Assembly: GCA_024304885.1 (NCBI GenBank)
Contig: JALJOM010000003.1
Coordinates: 2,142,110 to 2,206,109 of the forward strand
Length of the DNA: 64,000 nucleotides
Origin: Beijerinckiaceae bacterium
GTDB lineage: Bacteria > Pseudomonadota > Alphaproteobacteria > Rhizobiales > Beijerinckiaceae
Direction of reading: 5' to 3'
In this document: positions 54,174 to 63,239 of the stretch, in pieces
How positions within the stretch are numbered: position 1 is the first letter of the stretch
How the letters are laid out: each line of letters opens with the position of its first letter
Made by a program: the position numbers and the translations under genes
Notes under the pieces: generated by a model
Seen by the model: the letters and a program-made list of their open reading frames with translations, nothing else
What the model was told of the DNA's origin: nothing
Database searches by the model: none

Positions 54174-54263
54174 GCGCGGGCCACGTCAGGACGCGCGAGA
54201 CTCGCGGCAAGCCCGGGCCCTGTGCCGGGAGTGCCGATGTCGCTTCGTCATGGAGGATGTCAC
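54174..54263 (+). promoter_or_regulatory. ROSE-like RNA thermometer in the hsp20 leader
   Basis: The last hairpin pairs 54236-54244 (GATGTCGCT) with 54254-54261 (AGGATGTC), leaving G54242 unpaired opposite the Shine-Dalgarno AGGA. This is the UYGCU motif (UCGCU here) with the bulged G that defines ROSE elements. Two inner pairs extend the stem above a GTCAT loop. Upstream short stems (CGCGA/TCGCG near 54192-54205 and CCCGG/CCGGG near 54212-54230) complete a multi-hairpin leader of about 90 nt. In alphaproteobacteria ROSE leaders melt on heat shock to free the ribosome-binding site of hsp20 genes, exactly the context here. Confidence 0.78.
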
Positions 54264-54743
54264 ATGCGTCATTTCGATCTTTCGCCGCTCTACCGCTCGA
54301 CGATCGGGTTCGATCGCCTGTTCAATATGATCGATCAGGCGACCGCGTTCGAGACCGCGCCGAGCTATCCGCCTTATAACATCGAACGGACCGGCGAGAA
54401 CGCCTACCGAATCACGCTCGCGGTCGCGGGCTTCTCCGAAAAGGAGCTCTCGATCGAGTCCAAGGAGAGCACGCTTACGATTCGCGGCGCCAAGGAGACC
54501 CGCGCCGAGAGCGAGGGCGCCAAGACGGAAGTGCTGTACCAGGGCATCGCCGCGCGCGCTTTCGAGCGCCGGTTCCAGCTCGCCGACCATGTCCAGGTGA
54601 CGGGCGCGAGCCTCGAGAACGGCCTGCTCCACGTCGAGCTGCTCCGCGAGATTCCCGAGGCGCAAAAGCCCCGTCAAATCCCGATCGGCAAGGCCGATCC
54701 GGCCACTGGCCCGAAGGTCGTAACAGCACCCAGGGCCGCGTGA
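54264..54743 (+). CDS. Small heat-shock protein Hsp20 (IbpA type)
   Basis: ATP-independent chaperone holding unfolded proteins; 159 residues. The class A alphaproteobacterial N-terminus (MRHFDLSPLYRSTIGFDRLF) is followed by the alpha-crystallin domain: YNIERTGENAYRITLAVAGF, LSIESKESTLTIRGAKE, RGIA-type segment YQGIAARAFERRFQLADHVQ, ASLENGLLHVELLREIPEAQ. The ATG is preceded by GGAGGA, which is held in the ROSE-like hairpin. It is the only gene between an RpoH-type promoter and a strong terminator. Confidence 0.96.
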   Translation: MRHFDLSPLYRSTIGFDRLFNMIDQATAFETAPSYPPYNIERTGENAYRITLAVAGFSEKELSIESKESTLTIRGAKETRAESEGAKTEVLYQGIAARAFERRFQLADHVQVTGASLENGLLHVELLREIPEAQKPRQIPIGKADPATGPKVVTAPRAA

Positions 54744-54790
54744 TCCGACAAGCTCTCGGCCCTCCCTCCCTGGCCGGGCATGTCGGTGGA

Positions 54791-54819
54791 AGGGCGTCTC
54801 GCCGGAGGCGCCCTTTTTT
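54791..54819 (+). terminator. Rho-independent terminator after hsp20
   Basis: AGGGCGTCTC (54791-54800), loop GCCG, GAGGCGCCCT (54805-54814): a 10-bp stem with one T-G pair, running into TTTTTT. It lies 48 bp after the hsp20 stop. Confidence 0.93.
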
Positions 54820-54825
54820 GTTTCT

Positions 54826-54864
54826 CCCTCTCCCGCTCGCGGGAGAGAGGTCAAGGGTGAGGGG
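54826..54864. repeat. Dispersed CCCTCTCCC-type repeat overlapping a gene end
   Basis: CTCTCCCGC (54828-54836) and GCGGGAGAG (54839-54847) form a perfect 9-bp stem, followed by AGGTCAAGGGTGAGGGG. I know this sequence type as a frequent alphaproteobacterial intergenic repeat. The CCCTCTC hairpin at 35469-35490 is related. It supplies the last codons and stop of the threonine aldolase gene on the minus strand. Confidence 0.65.
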
Positions 54865-55921
54865 CGCCCAGCGCCGAGCCGAGAAACCGCTCGATCTCGG
54901 CCTCCTCGGTCGCGAAAGAGGTCACGAGCCTGACGAAGATCTCGTCCGTGCCGGGAGGGGTGCTCGGTTCACCCGCGGGCGGAAACGGCCACTCGTAATA
55001 GAGCGCACCTGCGGCCTTCAGCGCCGCATCGACGCGCCGCGGCAGGATGGCGAAGATTTCGTTGGCCTGGGTCGGCCAAGGCAGGCGAACCCCAGGGATC
55101 GCGGCGAGCCCTTCGGCCAGGCTCTGCGCTCGCGCGTTCGCGGCTTTCGCCAGCTCCTGCCAATGCCCGCCCTCGAGATAGGCGCACATCTGCGCGCCGA
55201 GAAACCGGCCCTTCGAGAGCGTATGCCCGCTGCGCTTGCGCAAGAACGGCAGGCTCGCGGCCTTGGCGGGATCGAAGAAGATCAAGGCCTCGCAGGCGAG
55301 CGCGCCGTTCTTGGTCGCCCCGAAGCTCAGCACGTCGACGCCTGCCCGCCAGCTCGCCTCGGCCGGCGTGCAGCCGAGCGCGACGAGCGCATTGGCGAAA
55401 CGCGCCCCGTCCATATGGACCGCGAGCCCGGCCTCGCGCGCGATCCTCGACAGCGCGGCGATCTCGGCCAGGGAATAGATCGTTCCGCATTCGGTGACTT
55501 GCGAGAGCGAGAGCGCGGCCGGCTGAACCTGATGCACGCGGCCGCGCTCGAAGCCGGCGAGCGTCGCGGCGAGGCCCTGCGGCGTGATCTTCCCCCCTGC
55601 CCCGGGAATACCGACGAGCTTGGCGCCGCTCGAGAAAAATTCCGGCGCACCGCATTCGTCCTCGTTCACATGAGCCTGGGCATGGCAAAGCGCAGCGCCC
55701 CAGGGCGGCGAGAGCGTGGCGAGCGCGAGCGCGTTGGCAGCGGTCCCAGTGGCGACGAGGAAGCCGGCGATCTCGGTCTCGAAGATTTCCGCGAGCCGTC
55801 GCAGGGCCTCGGCGGTCGGCGCATCCGTGCCATAGGCCGAGGCCGAGCCGGAATTGGCGGTGCGAATCGCCTCGAGGATCGGCGCGCTGACACCCGCCGT
55901 ATTGTCGCTCGCGAAGTTCAT
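54851..55921 (-). CDS. Low-specificity L-threonine aldolase (beta-eliminating lyase family)
   Basis: PLP enzyme cleaving threonine or allo-threonine to glycine and acetaldehyde; 356 residues. MNFASDNTAGVSAPILEAI, ANSGSASAYGTDAPTAEALR, FLVATGTAANALALATL, HVNEDECGAPEFFSSGAKLV and VHMDGARFANALVALG are typical. The PLP lysine is in DVLSFGATKNGALACEA. The C-terminal residues come from a dispersed repeat, so the native end may be altered by a few residues. It is divergent from gltB. Confidence 0.93.
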   Translation of the reverse strand: MNFASDNTAGVSAPILEAIRTANSGSASAYGTDAPTAEALRRLAEIFETEIAGFLVATGTAANALALATLSPPWGAALCHAQAHVNEDECGAPEFFSSGAKLVGIPGAGGKITPQGLAATLAGFERGRVHQVQPAALSLSQVTECGTIYSLAEIAALSRIAREAGLAVHMDGARFANALVALGCTPAEASWRAGVDVLSFGATKNGALACEALIFFDPAKAASLPFLRKRSGHTLSKGRFLGAQMCAYLEGGHWQELAKAANARAQSLAEGLAAIPGVRLPWPTQANEIFAILPRRVDAALKAAGALYYEWPFPPAGEPSTPPGTDEIFVRLVTSFATEEAEIERFLGSALGAPHP

Positions 55922-56059
55922 GTCTTTCGTGATCCGGCGCAAAGACCAGCGGCGCCAGCGTAAGCACGGCACTCGCCGCGCCACAAGCCGAGGTTCCCCT
56001 GCCCGTGCGGGATGCGTGCCGCCCTCGACAAGCGCTTTTTTTTGAGATTAGGTCGCGCC

Positions 56060-59000
56060 ATGTCCGATCCGAGCGCCTTCGACCCGAATTCACCTTTTGT
56101 CTCCGACCCCGGGCTTCCGGAGCCGCGGGGCCTCTACGACCCCTCCCGCGAGCACGATGCCTGCGGTGTCGGCTTCGTCGCCGACCTCGGCAACAAGAAG
56201 TCGCACGACATCATCGGGATGGGACTCGAGATTCTCTTGAACCTCGACCATCGCGGGGCTGTCGGGGCCGATCCCAAGGCCGGCGACGGCTGCGGCATGC
56301 TGGTCCAGATTCCGCATCTGTTCTTCTCGGAAAAGACCCGCGAGCTGGGAATTGCCCTGCCCGAGCCGGGTACCTACGCCGTCGGCAACATGTTCCTGCC
56401 GCGAGACCCCGAAGGCCGCGCGATCGTCGAGGCGATCATCGAGAGGGTCACGGCCGAGGAAGGCCAGGTCTTTCTCGGCTGGCGCGACGTGCCGGTCCAG
56501 TCCGCGCTCCTCGGCGAGAGCGTGAAGCCGACCGAGCCCGTCATCAAGCAGGTCTTCATCGGGCGCGGGCCGCATGTCGCCGACGCGGAGCATTTCGAGC
56601 GGCGCCTCTACATCCTGCGCAAGGTCATCTCGAACAGCGTCTACAACCTCCGGGATCCGCGCACCGCGGGCTTCTATCCGGTGTCGCTGTCGTCGCGTAC
56701 CCTCGTCTACAAGGGGCTCCTTCTCGCGACCCAGCTCGGCGACTATTTCCAAGATCTCGCCGACCCGTTGTTCCAGTCGGCGCTCTCGCTCGTGCACCAG
56801 CGCTTCTCGACCAATACCTTCCCCACCTGGTCGCTGGCCCATCCCTACCGGCTCGTCGCCCACAACGGCGAGATCAACACGCTGCGCGGCAACGTGAACT
56901 GGATGGCGGCGCGGCAGGCCTCCGTCGCGTCGGGCCTGTTCGGCAACGACATCTCGAAGCTCTGGCCGATCTCCTACGAGGGCCAATCGGATACCGCCTG
57001 CTTCGACAATGCGCTCGAGTTCCTGGTCCAGGGCGGCTATTCGCTGAGCCACGCGATGATGATGCTGATCCCGGAAGCCTGGGCAGGCAATCCGCTGATG
57101 GACGAGGCGCGGCGCGCCTTCTACGAATATCACGCGGCGATGATGGAGCCTTGGGACGGTCCGGCGGCGGTCGCCTTCACCGACGGGCGCCAGATCGGCG
57201 CGACGCTCGATCGCAACGGGTTGCGTCCGGCCCGCTATGTGGTGACCGAGGACGGGCTCGTGGTGATGGCCTCCGAGGTCGGCGTCCTGCCGATCCCCGA
57301 GGAGCGCATCGTCACCAAATGGCGCCTGCAGCCGGGCAAGATGCTGCTCGTCGATCTGGAGCAGGGCCGGATCGTCTCGGACGACGAGATCAAGACGACG
57401 CTCGCCACCTCGCACCCCTACGCCGAATGGGTGCGGCGCACCCAGATCGTGCTGGAGGACCTGAACCTCGTCGAGGCCCGCGCACCCCGCACCGATGTCT
57501 CGCTGCTCGATCGCCAGCAGGCCTTCGGCTACAGCCAAGAGGATCTCGCGCTCCTGCTCCTGCCCATGGCGGTCACCGGTCAGGAAGCCGTCGGCTCGAT
57601 GGGCACCGACACGCCGATCTCGGCGCTGTCGTCGCGCTCGAAGCTTCTCTACACCTATTTCAAGCAGAACTTCGCCCAGGTGACCAACCCGCCGATCGAC
57701 CCGATCCGCGAGGAATTGGTCATGAGCCTCGTCTCCTTCATCGGGCCGCGCCCCAACATCCTCGACCACCAAGGCAACTCGAAGCGAAAAAGGCTCGAGG
57801 TCCGCCAGCCGATCCTGACCAACGGCGACCTCGAGAAGATCCGCTCGATCGGGCATTTCGAGGAGAGCTTCGAGACCAAGACGCTCGACATCACCTATCC
57901 GTCGGAACGCGGCGCTGAAGGCATGGCCGATGCCTTGGCACGGCTCTGCGATCGCGCCGACCAGGCGGTGAGCGGCGGCTTCAACATCATCATCCTGTCC
58001 GACCGGCTCGTGGGGCCAGACCGGATCCCGATCCCTGCGCTCCTCGCGACGGCCGCGGTCCACCACCACCTCATCCGCAAGGGCCTGCGCACCTCGGTCG
58101 GCCTCGTCGTCGAGACCGGCGACGCCCGCGAGGTGCACCATTTCGCGCTGCTCGCGGGCTATGGCGCCGAGGCGATCAATCCCTACCTCGCCTTCGAGAC
58201 GCTCGCCGCCATGGCCGACGATTTTCCCGAGGAGGTCGATGCCTACGAGGCCGGCAAGCGCTTCATCAAGTCGATCGACAAGGGCCTCTTGAAGGTCATG
58301 TCGAAGATGGGCATCTCGACCTACCAATCCTATTGCGGCGCGCAGATCTTCGACGCAGTGGGATTGGCCGAGGATTTCGTCCAGCGCTATTTCACCGGCA
58401 CCGCGACGCGGATCGGTGGAGTGGGGCTCGCCGAGATCGCGCAGGAGACCCTGCGCCGCCACCGGGACGCCTTCGGCGACGCGCCGATCTACCGCAACAC
58501 TCTCGATGTGGGCGGCGAATACGCTTTCCGTGTGCGCGGAGAGGCCCATTCCTGGTCGGCGCAATCGGTGTCGCTCCTGCAGCACGCCGTGCGTGCGGGC
58601 GACGCGAAAATCTACGACTCCTATGCCAAGCTCCTCAACGAGCAGACCGCGCAGCCCCTGACGATCCGCAGCCTGTTCCGCATCAAGGGTGCCGAGGAAG
58701 ACGATCGCAGCGCCGTACCTCTCGACGAGGTCGAGCCCGCGGCCTCGATCGTGCGCCGCTTTTCGACCGGCGCCATGTCCTTCGGCTCGATCTCGCGCGA
58801 GGCCCACACGACGCTCGCGATCGCGATGAACCGGATCGGCGGCAAGTCGAACACGGGAGAGGGCGGCGAGGAATCCGATCGCTACAAGCCGCTCGAGAAC
58901 GGCGATTCGATGCGCTCGGCGATCAAGCAGGTGGCGTCCGGGCGCTTCGGGGTGACGACCGAATATCTCGTCAACTCCGACATGATACAGATCAAGATGG

Positions 59001-60739
59001 CGCAAGGGGCAAAACCCGGCGAGGGCGGGCAATTGCCCGGCCACAAGGTCGATGCCGTCATCGCCAAGGTGCGCCATTCCACCCAAGGCGTCGGGCTCAT
59101 CTCGCCGCCGCCGCATCACGATATCTACTCGATCGAGGATCTCGCGCAGCTCATCTTCGACCTGAAGAACGTCAACCCGGCCGCGGACGTCTCGGTGAAG
59201 CTCGTATCGGAGGTCGGAGTCGGCACCGTCGCCGCGGGCGTCTCGAAGGGGCGTGCGGACCATGTCACGATCTCTGGCTTCGAGGGAGGCACAGGCGCCT
59301 CTCCGCTCACCTCGATCAAGCACGCCGGGAGCCCCTGGGAGATCGGGCTCGCCGAGACGCATCAGACCCTCGTCTTGAACCGGTTGCGCACGAGGATCGC
59401 GGTCCAGGTCGACGGGGGCTTGAGGACCGGGCGCGACGTCATCGTCGGAGCCCTTCTCGGTGCCGACGAGTTCGGCTTCGCGACGGCGCCCCTGATCGCG
59501 GCCGGCTGCATCATGATGCGCAAGTGCCATCTCAACACCTGCCCGGTCGGGGTCGCGACGCAAGATCCGGTATTGCGCAAGCGCTTCACCGGCCAGCCCG
59601 AGCATGTCATCAACTTCTTCTTCTTCGTCGCCGAGGAGGTTCGCGCGCTGATGGCGTCGATGGGCTACCGGACCTTCGACGAGATGATCGGGCAGATGCA
59701 GATGCTCGACAAGCAGGCTGCGGTGGACCATTGGAAGGCGCGCGGGCTCGACTTCTCCAAGCTTTTCCACAAGCCGCAGCCAGCTCCGGGCGATGCGATC
59801 CACCACACCACGCGGCAAGACCACGGGCTCGACAAGGTGCTCGACCGCAAGCTGATCGCGCAAGCGAAGGGTGCGATCGAGAAGGGCACGCCGGTCAAGA
59901 TCAGGACGCGGATCAACAATACCGATCGCACCACGGGGGCCATGCTGTCGGGCGAGATCGCGCGGCGCTACGGCCACGCGGGATTGCCGGACGGCACGAT
60001 CCACATCCTCGCGGAAGGCACTGCGGGGCAGAGCTTCGGCGCCTGGCTCGCGGCGGGCGTCACGCTCGAGCTCGCCGGCCAGGCGAACGACTACGTGGGC
60101 AAGGGCCTCTCGGGCGGGCGGATCATCGTCTACCCCCCGGCGACCACCCGAGTCGTTCCCCAGCGCTCGATCATCGTCGGCAATACCGTGCTCTATGGCG
60201 CGATCGCCGGGGAATGCTATTTCCGCGGCGTCGCGGGCGAGCGTTTCGCGGTGCGTAACTCGGGCGCCGTCGCCGTCGTGGAGGGCACCGGGGACCACGG
60301 CTGCGAATATATGACCGGCGGGATCGTCGTCGTGATCGGCGAGACAGGGCGCAACTTCGCCGCCGGCATGTCGGGCGGCATCGCCTATGTCCTCGACGAG
60401 GACGGGACCTTCGCGCAGCGCTGCAACCTCGCGATGGTCGATCTCGAGCCGGTCGCCGAGGAAGAGGAGATGATGCTCGAGCACTACCACCACGGTGGCG
60501 ATCTCGACAGCCACGGCCGGGTCGATGTCATGGGCGACATGACCCGCTTCGATGCGGAGCGACTCCACCAGCTCATCTCGAACCACGCGAAATATACCTG
60601 GTCCGAGCGGGCGCGGCTCATCCTCGACAATTGGAGCGAGTACAAGTCGAAGTTCCGCAAGGTCATGCCGGTCGAGTACCGCCACGCGCTGGAGCAATTG
60701 CAGGCCGAGCAGGAGGTCGTCGCGGCGGCCGGGCAGTGA
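56060..60739 (+). CDS. gltB: Glutamate synthase (NADPH) large subunit
   Basis: Makes two glutamates from glutamine and 2-oxoglutarate; 1559 residues. After a propeptide, Cys35 ([20 protein letters not shown]) becomes the N-terminal nucleophile of the glutaminase domain; [20 protein letters not shown] and [17 protein letters not shown] belong to it. The FMN barrel has [19 protein letters not shown]. The [3Fe-4S] cluster lies in [19 protein letters not shown]. The C-terminal beta-helix domain has [20 protein letters not shown]. The start giving [13 protein letters not shown] is chosen 16 codons inside the open frame. gltD lies 990 bp downstream. Confidence 0.98.
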   Translation: MSDPSAFDPNSPFVSDPGLPEPRGLYDPSREHDACGVGFVADLGNKKSHDIIGMGLEILLNLDHRGAVGADPKAGDGCGMLVQIPHLFFSEKTRELGIALPEPGTYAVGNMFLPRDPEGRAIVEAIIERVTAEEGQVFLGWRDVPVQSALLGESVKPTEPVIKQVFIGRGPHVADAEHFERRLYILRKVISNSVYNLRDPRTAGFYPVSLSSRTLVYKGLLLATQLGDYFQDLADPLFQSALSLVHQRFSTNTFPTWSLAHPYRLVAHNGEINTLRGNVNWMAARQASVASGLFGNDISKLWPISYEGQSDTACFDNALEFLVQGGYSLSHAMMMLIPEAWAGNPLMDEARRAFYEYHAAMMEPWDGPAAVAFTDGRQIGATLDRNGLRPARYVVTEDGLVVMASEVGVLPIPEERIVTKWRLQPGKMLLVDLEQGRIVSDDEIKTTLATSHPYAEWVRRTQIVLEDLNLVEARAPRTDVSLLDRQQAFGYSQEDLALLLLPMAVTGQEAVGSMGTDTPISALSSRSKLLYTYFKQNFAQVTNPPIDPIREELVMSLVSFIGPRPNILDHQGNSKRKRLEVRQPILTNGDLEKIRSIGHFEESFETKTLDITYPSERGAEGMADALARLCDRADQAVSGGFNIIILSDRLVGPDRIPIPALLATAAVHHHLIRKGLRTSVGLVVETGDAREVHHFALLAGYGAEAINPYLAFETLAAMADDFPEEVDAYEAGKRFIKSIDKGLLKVMSKMGISTYQSYCGAQIFDAVGLAEDFVQRYFTGTATRIGGVGLAEIAQETLRRHRDAFGDAPIYRNTLDVGGEYAFRVRGEAHSWSAQSVSLLQHAVRAGDAKIYDSYAKLLNEQTAQPLTIRSLFRIKGAEEDDRSAVPLDEVEPAASIVRRFSTGAMSFGSISREAHTTLAIAMNRIGGKSNTGEGGEESDRYKPLENGDSMRSAIKQVASGRFGVTTEYLVNSDMIQIKMAQGAKPGEGGQLPGHKVDAVIAKVRHSTQGVGLISPPPHHDIYSIEDLAQLIFDLKNVNPAADVSVKLVSEVGVGTVAAGVSKGRADHVTISGFEGGTGASPLTSIKHAGSPWEIGLAETHQTLVLNRLRTRIAVQVDGGLRTGRDVIVGALLGADEFGFATAPLIAAGCIMMRKCHLNTCPVGVATQDPVLRKRFTGQPEHVINFFFFVAEEVRALMASMGYRTFDEMIGQMQMLDKQAAVDHWKARGLDFSKLFHKPQPAPGDAIHHTTRQDHGLDKVLDRKLIAQAKGAIEKGTPVKIRTRINNTDRTTGAMLSGEIARRYGHAGLPDGTIHILAEGTAGQSFGAWLAAGVTLELAGQANDYVGKGLSGGRIIVYPPATTRVVPQRSIIVGNTVLYGAIAGECYFRGVAGERFAVRNSGAVAVVEGTGDHGCEYMTGGIVVVIGETGRNFAAGMSGGIAYVLDEDGTFAQRCNLAMVDLEPVAEEEEMMLEHYHHGGDLDSHGRVDVMGDMTRFDAERLHQLISNHAKYTWSERARLILDNWSEYKSKFRKVMPVEYRHALEQLQAEQEVVAAAGQ

Positions 60740-60777
60740 GCGAGGTGGCCGCCGTCGCCACTGCCGGGCGCGGAACG

Positions 60778-61103
60778 TCAACGATAAGGATCGACGATCT
60801 CTATGCCGCCGATGGCCTGCCCATCCCGTAGGTCCTCGGTATAGAGCATTTGGCATCCGGCGAGCTGCGCCGCCGCGACGATCATGGCGTCGTCAATCGA
60901 AACACAGTGACGCTCTGCGAGCGCGACGCCCCGCTCGTGTGTCTCGAGGGTCATAGGAACGCTGGCGCGGACCGAGCGGATGGCTTCGCTTGAACGCTCA
61001 CGATGCCGCCGCGCGCCAGAAGGTCGGCCGAGCGGCGGGCCTTCCGGAAATCCAAAGACACGAAATAGATCAATATGTTCGTGTCGAAAAACGCGTCAGC
61101 GAC
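60778..61103 (-). pseudogene. PIN-domain toxin remnant with internal deletion and frame change
   Basis: The first half reads ADAFFDTNILIYFVSLDFRK, then RSADLLARGGIVSVQ, a PIN-domain N-terminus with its first catalytic Asp residues. After SVQ this frame runs into a stop. The C-terminal half continues in another frame: AIRSVRASVPMTLETHERGV, then ALAERHCVSIDDAMIVAAAQ and LYTEDLRDGQAIGGIEIVDP. Roughly 30-40 residues of the middle helices are missing at the junction near 60960-60990. The expected start codon position is GTC (61103), not ATG or GTG. It overlaps the end of the AbrB-type antitoxin remnant. The ribonuclease cannot be made as a normal protein. Confidence 0.85.
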
Positions 61104-61334
61104 GGGCTTTGGCCTCGTCGCGGTCGAACGCGAAATCGGCGGGGAACTTGTCGGTGATCTCGCTGACACGCACCAGAAGCTCCTCCGCAATGGGCCGCTT
61201 CTTCGATCGGAACTCGATCGTCCGTTCGCCCTTCAGCGTGACCGACACCTCGTCGCCTTCCTTCACGCCGAGCCTTTGCGCGAGCTCGACGGGCAGCCGG
61301 ACGGCGAGACTGTTCCCCATTTGGCGATGCGCAT
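61096..61334 (-). pseudogene. AbrB/MazE-type antitoxin, single-base frameshift
   Basis: An ATG at 61334, preceded by GGGAG at good spacing, gives MRIAKWG, the classic start of an AbrB/MazE-type antitoxin. The continuation NSLAVRLPVELAQRLGVKEG, then DEVSVTLKGERTIEFRSKKR, to 61096 lies in the next frame. TGGGG-AAC has one base fewer than TGGGGN-AAC requires. From the native start translation would stop after 22 residues. A read from an ATG at 61356 in the main frame (MYIRESADAHRQMGNSLAVR) is open, but lacks a normal N-terminus and a clear ribosome-binding site. A sequencing error in the G run is an alternative. Confidence 0.75.
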
Positions 61335-61729
61335 CGGCACTCTCCCGGATATACATTGACTGCACATCGTATATTTGCTTGTCGCTGCACGCCCAGTAAA
61401 TTCGACCGGCGCCAGACTTAGACGGGACGAAACCTCGGGGTCGGAAAGAGGCTTTTCTGCCGCCCGGAACCTCGGCCTTGACGCGCCGAAGGGGGCGGCG
61501 GTCGTTCAGAACCCCAAACCGAGACGCGGCCGGGTGCGCCTGTTCCCGTGAGCCTTCGGCCGATGAAATTATGCGGGACAGAGCTTTCGAGCCATGCTCA
61601 ATTGCGCTAGGGAGGGCGAGCAAACCTTTGCTGTCCGCGCCTGCCCGAATGTGCCAAGGGCATGGATGCGGCCGGCAATTCCGAAGGACACGAGTTGCCC
61701 TTGTCGGGCCACGAGAGGTTAGCGAGGGT
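61335..61729. other. 395-bp region upstream of gltD
   Basis: No gene is supported. It should hold a promoter for gltD, because gltB is almost 1 kb upstream, but I cannot pick a convincing pair of boxes. A region of mixed composition with GAAATTATG-type AT patches lies around 61560-61615. Confidence 0.5.
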
Positions 61730-63148
61730 ATGGGAAAAGTCACGGGGTTCCTCGAGATCGATCGGCGCGATCGGCGCTATGCGCCGGCGTCGGATCGGAT
61801 TCGCAATTTCAAGGAATTCGTGATTCCTCTGTCAGAGGAGGCGACGAAGGATCAGGCCGCACGCTGCATGGATTGCGGCATCCCGTTCTGCCATACGGGC
61901 TGCCCGGTCAACAACCAGATCCCCGACTGGAACGACCTCGTCTATCGGTCCGACTGGGAGGAAGCGTCACGCAACCTCCACTCGACCAATAACTTTCCCG
62001 AGTTCACAGGGCGCATCTGCCCGGCGCCCTGCGAGGCCTCCTGCACGCTGAACCTCGGCGACGCTCCGGTGACGATCAAGACGATCGAATGCGCGATCGT
62101 CGATCGCGCCTTTGCCCGGGACTGGATCAGGCCGGAACCGCCGACGACGAAGACCGGCAAGAAGGTCGCCGTGGTGGGTTCGGGCCCGGCCGGCCTCGCA
62201 GCGGCCCAGCAGCTCGCGCGTGCCGGCCATGACGTCCATGTCTTCGAAAAGCATGCCAAGCCCGGCGGATTGCTCCGCTACGGCATTCCCGACTTCAAGA
62301 TGGAGAAGCATCTCATCGACCGGCGCATCGGCCAGATGCAGGCCGAGGGCGTGCGGTTCCATACCAATGTCCACGTGGGCGTCGACCTCGACGCGGCGGC
62401 TCTCGTCGCCGACTACGACGCGATCGTGCTCGCGGGCGGCGCCGAGAAGCCGCGCGATCTTCCGGTGCCGGGCCGCGATCTCGCCGGCGTGCATTTCGCG
62501 ATGGATTATCTGCCGCAGCAGAACCGGCGCGTCAGCAAGGAGCCGATCCACAGCAATGAGCCGATCCTCGCCGGGGGCAAGCATGTGGTCGTGATCGGCG
62601 GCGGCGATACGGGCTCCGACTGCATCGGCACGTCGATTCGCCAAGGCGCCCTCTCGGTGACACAGCTCGAGATCCTGCAGCGTCCTCCGGACAAGGAGGA
62701 CAAGCTCCGAGTCTGGCCGGACTGGCCCTTGAAGTTCCGGACTTCGTCGTCGCAGGAGGAAGGGGCAAGGCGGGAATTCGCCGTGCTCACCAAGGAGCTG
62801 CGCGGCAAGGACGGCGCGGTCAAGAAGCTCGTCTGCGTGCGGCTCGATTCCAACCTGAAGGAAATTCCCGGTAGCACTTTCGAGATCGAGGCCGATCTCG
62901 TCCTGCTCGCCATGGGCTTCGTGTCGCCCGTTCACGAGGGCCTGTTGCAAGGGCTCGGCGTCGCCTTCGATCCGCGCGGCAATGTTCTCGCGGACACCAA
63001 TTCCTACAAGACCTCGGTTGCGAAGGTCTTCGCCTGCGGCGACATGCGGCGCGGACAATCCCTCGTCGTGTGGGCGATCCGCGAGGGTCGGCAAGCGGCG
63101 CAGGCCGTGGACACGTTCCTGATGGGGTCGAGCCTCCTGCCCCGCTAG
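61730..63148 (+). CDS. gltD: Glutamate synthase (NADPH) small subunit
   Basis: Passes electrons from NADPH to GltB; 472 residues. The N-terminal iron-sulfur domain has C46, C49, C54 and C58 in [20 protein letters not shown] and the second set in [18 protein letters not shown]. The FAD-binding motif is [20 protein letters not shown]; the NADPH-binding motif is [40 protein letters not shown] and GRQAAQAVD close the FAD site. The ATG giving [17 protein letters not shown] is preceded by GAGG. The open frame extends upstream without homology. Confidence 0.98.
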   Translation: MGKVTGFLEIDRRDRRYAPASDRIRNFKEFVIPLSEEATKDQAARCMDCGIPFCHTGCPVNNQIPDWNDLVYRSDWEEASRNLHSTNNFPEFTGRICPAPCEASCTLNLGDAPVTIKTIECAIVDRAFARDWIRPEPPTTKTGKKVAVVGSGPAGLAAAQQLARAGHDVHVFEKHAKPGGLLRYGIPDFKMEKHLIDRRIGQMQAEGVRFHTNVHVGVDLDAAALVADYDAIVLAGGAEKPRDLPVPGRDLAGVHFAMDYLPQQNRRVSKEPIHSNEPILAGGKHVVVIGGGDTGSDCIGTSIRQGALSVTQLEILQRPPDKEDKLRVWPDWPLKFRTSSSQEEGARREFAVLTKELRGKDGAVKKLVCVRLDSNLKEIPGSTFEIEADLVLLAMGFVSPVHEGLLQGLGVAFDPRGNVLADTNSYKTSVAKVFACGDMRRGQSLVVWAIREGRQAAQAVDTFLMGSSLLPR

Positions 63149-63239
63149 GATGGGGATGCCCGGCTAGTATCCGCCGCCTTTGAAGCGTGAGCCCCGAAGT
63201 GAAGCGCGCTTCAAAGGCGAAGAAGCGGATGCGGCGATA

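Noticed and set aside
56090-60856. Minus-strand open frame of about 1588 codons opposite gltB
   Set aside because: Antisense shadow of gltB with low-complexity composition and no family features.
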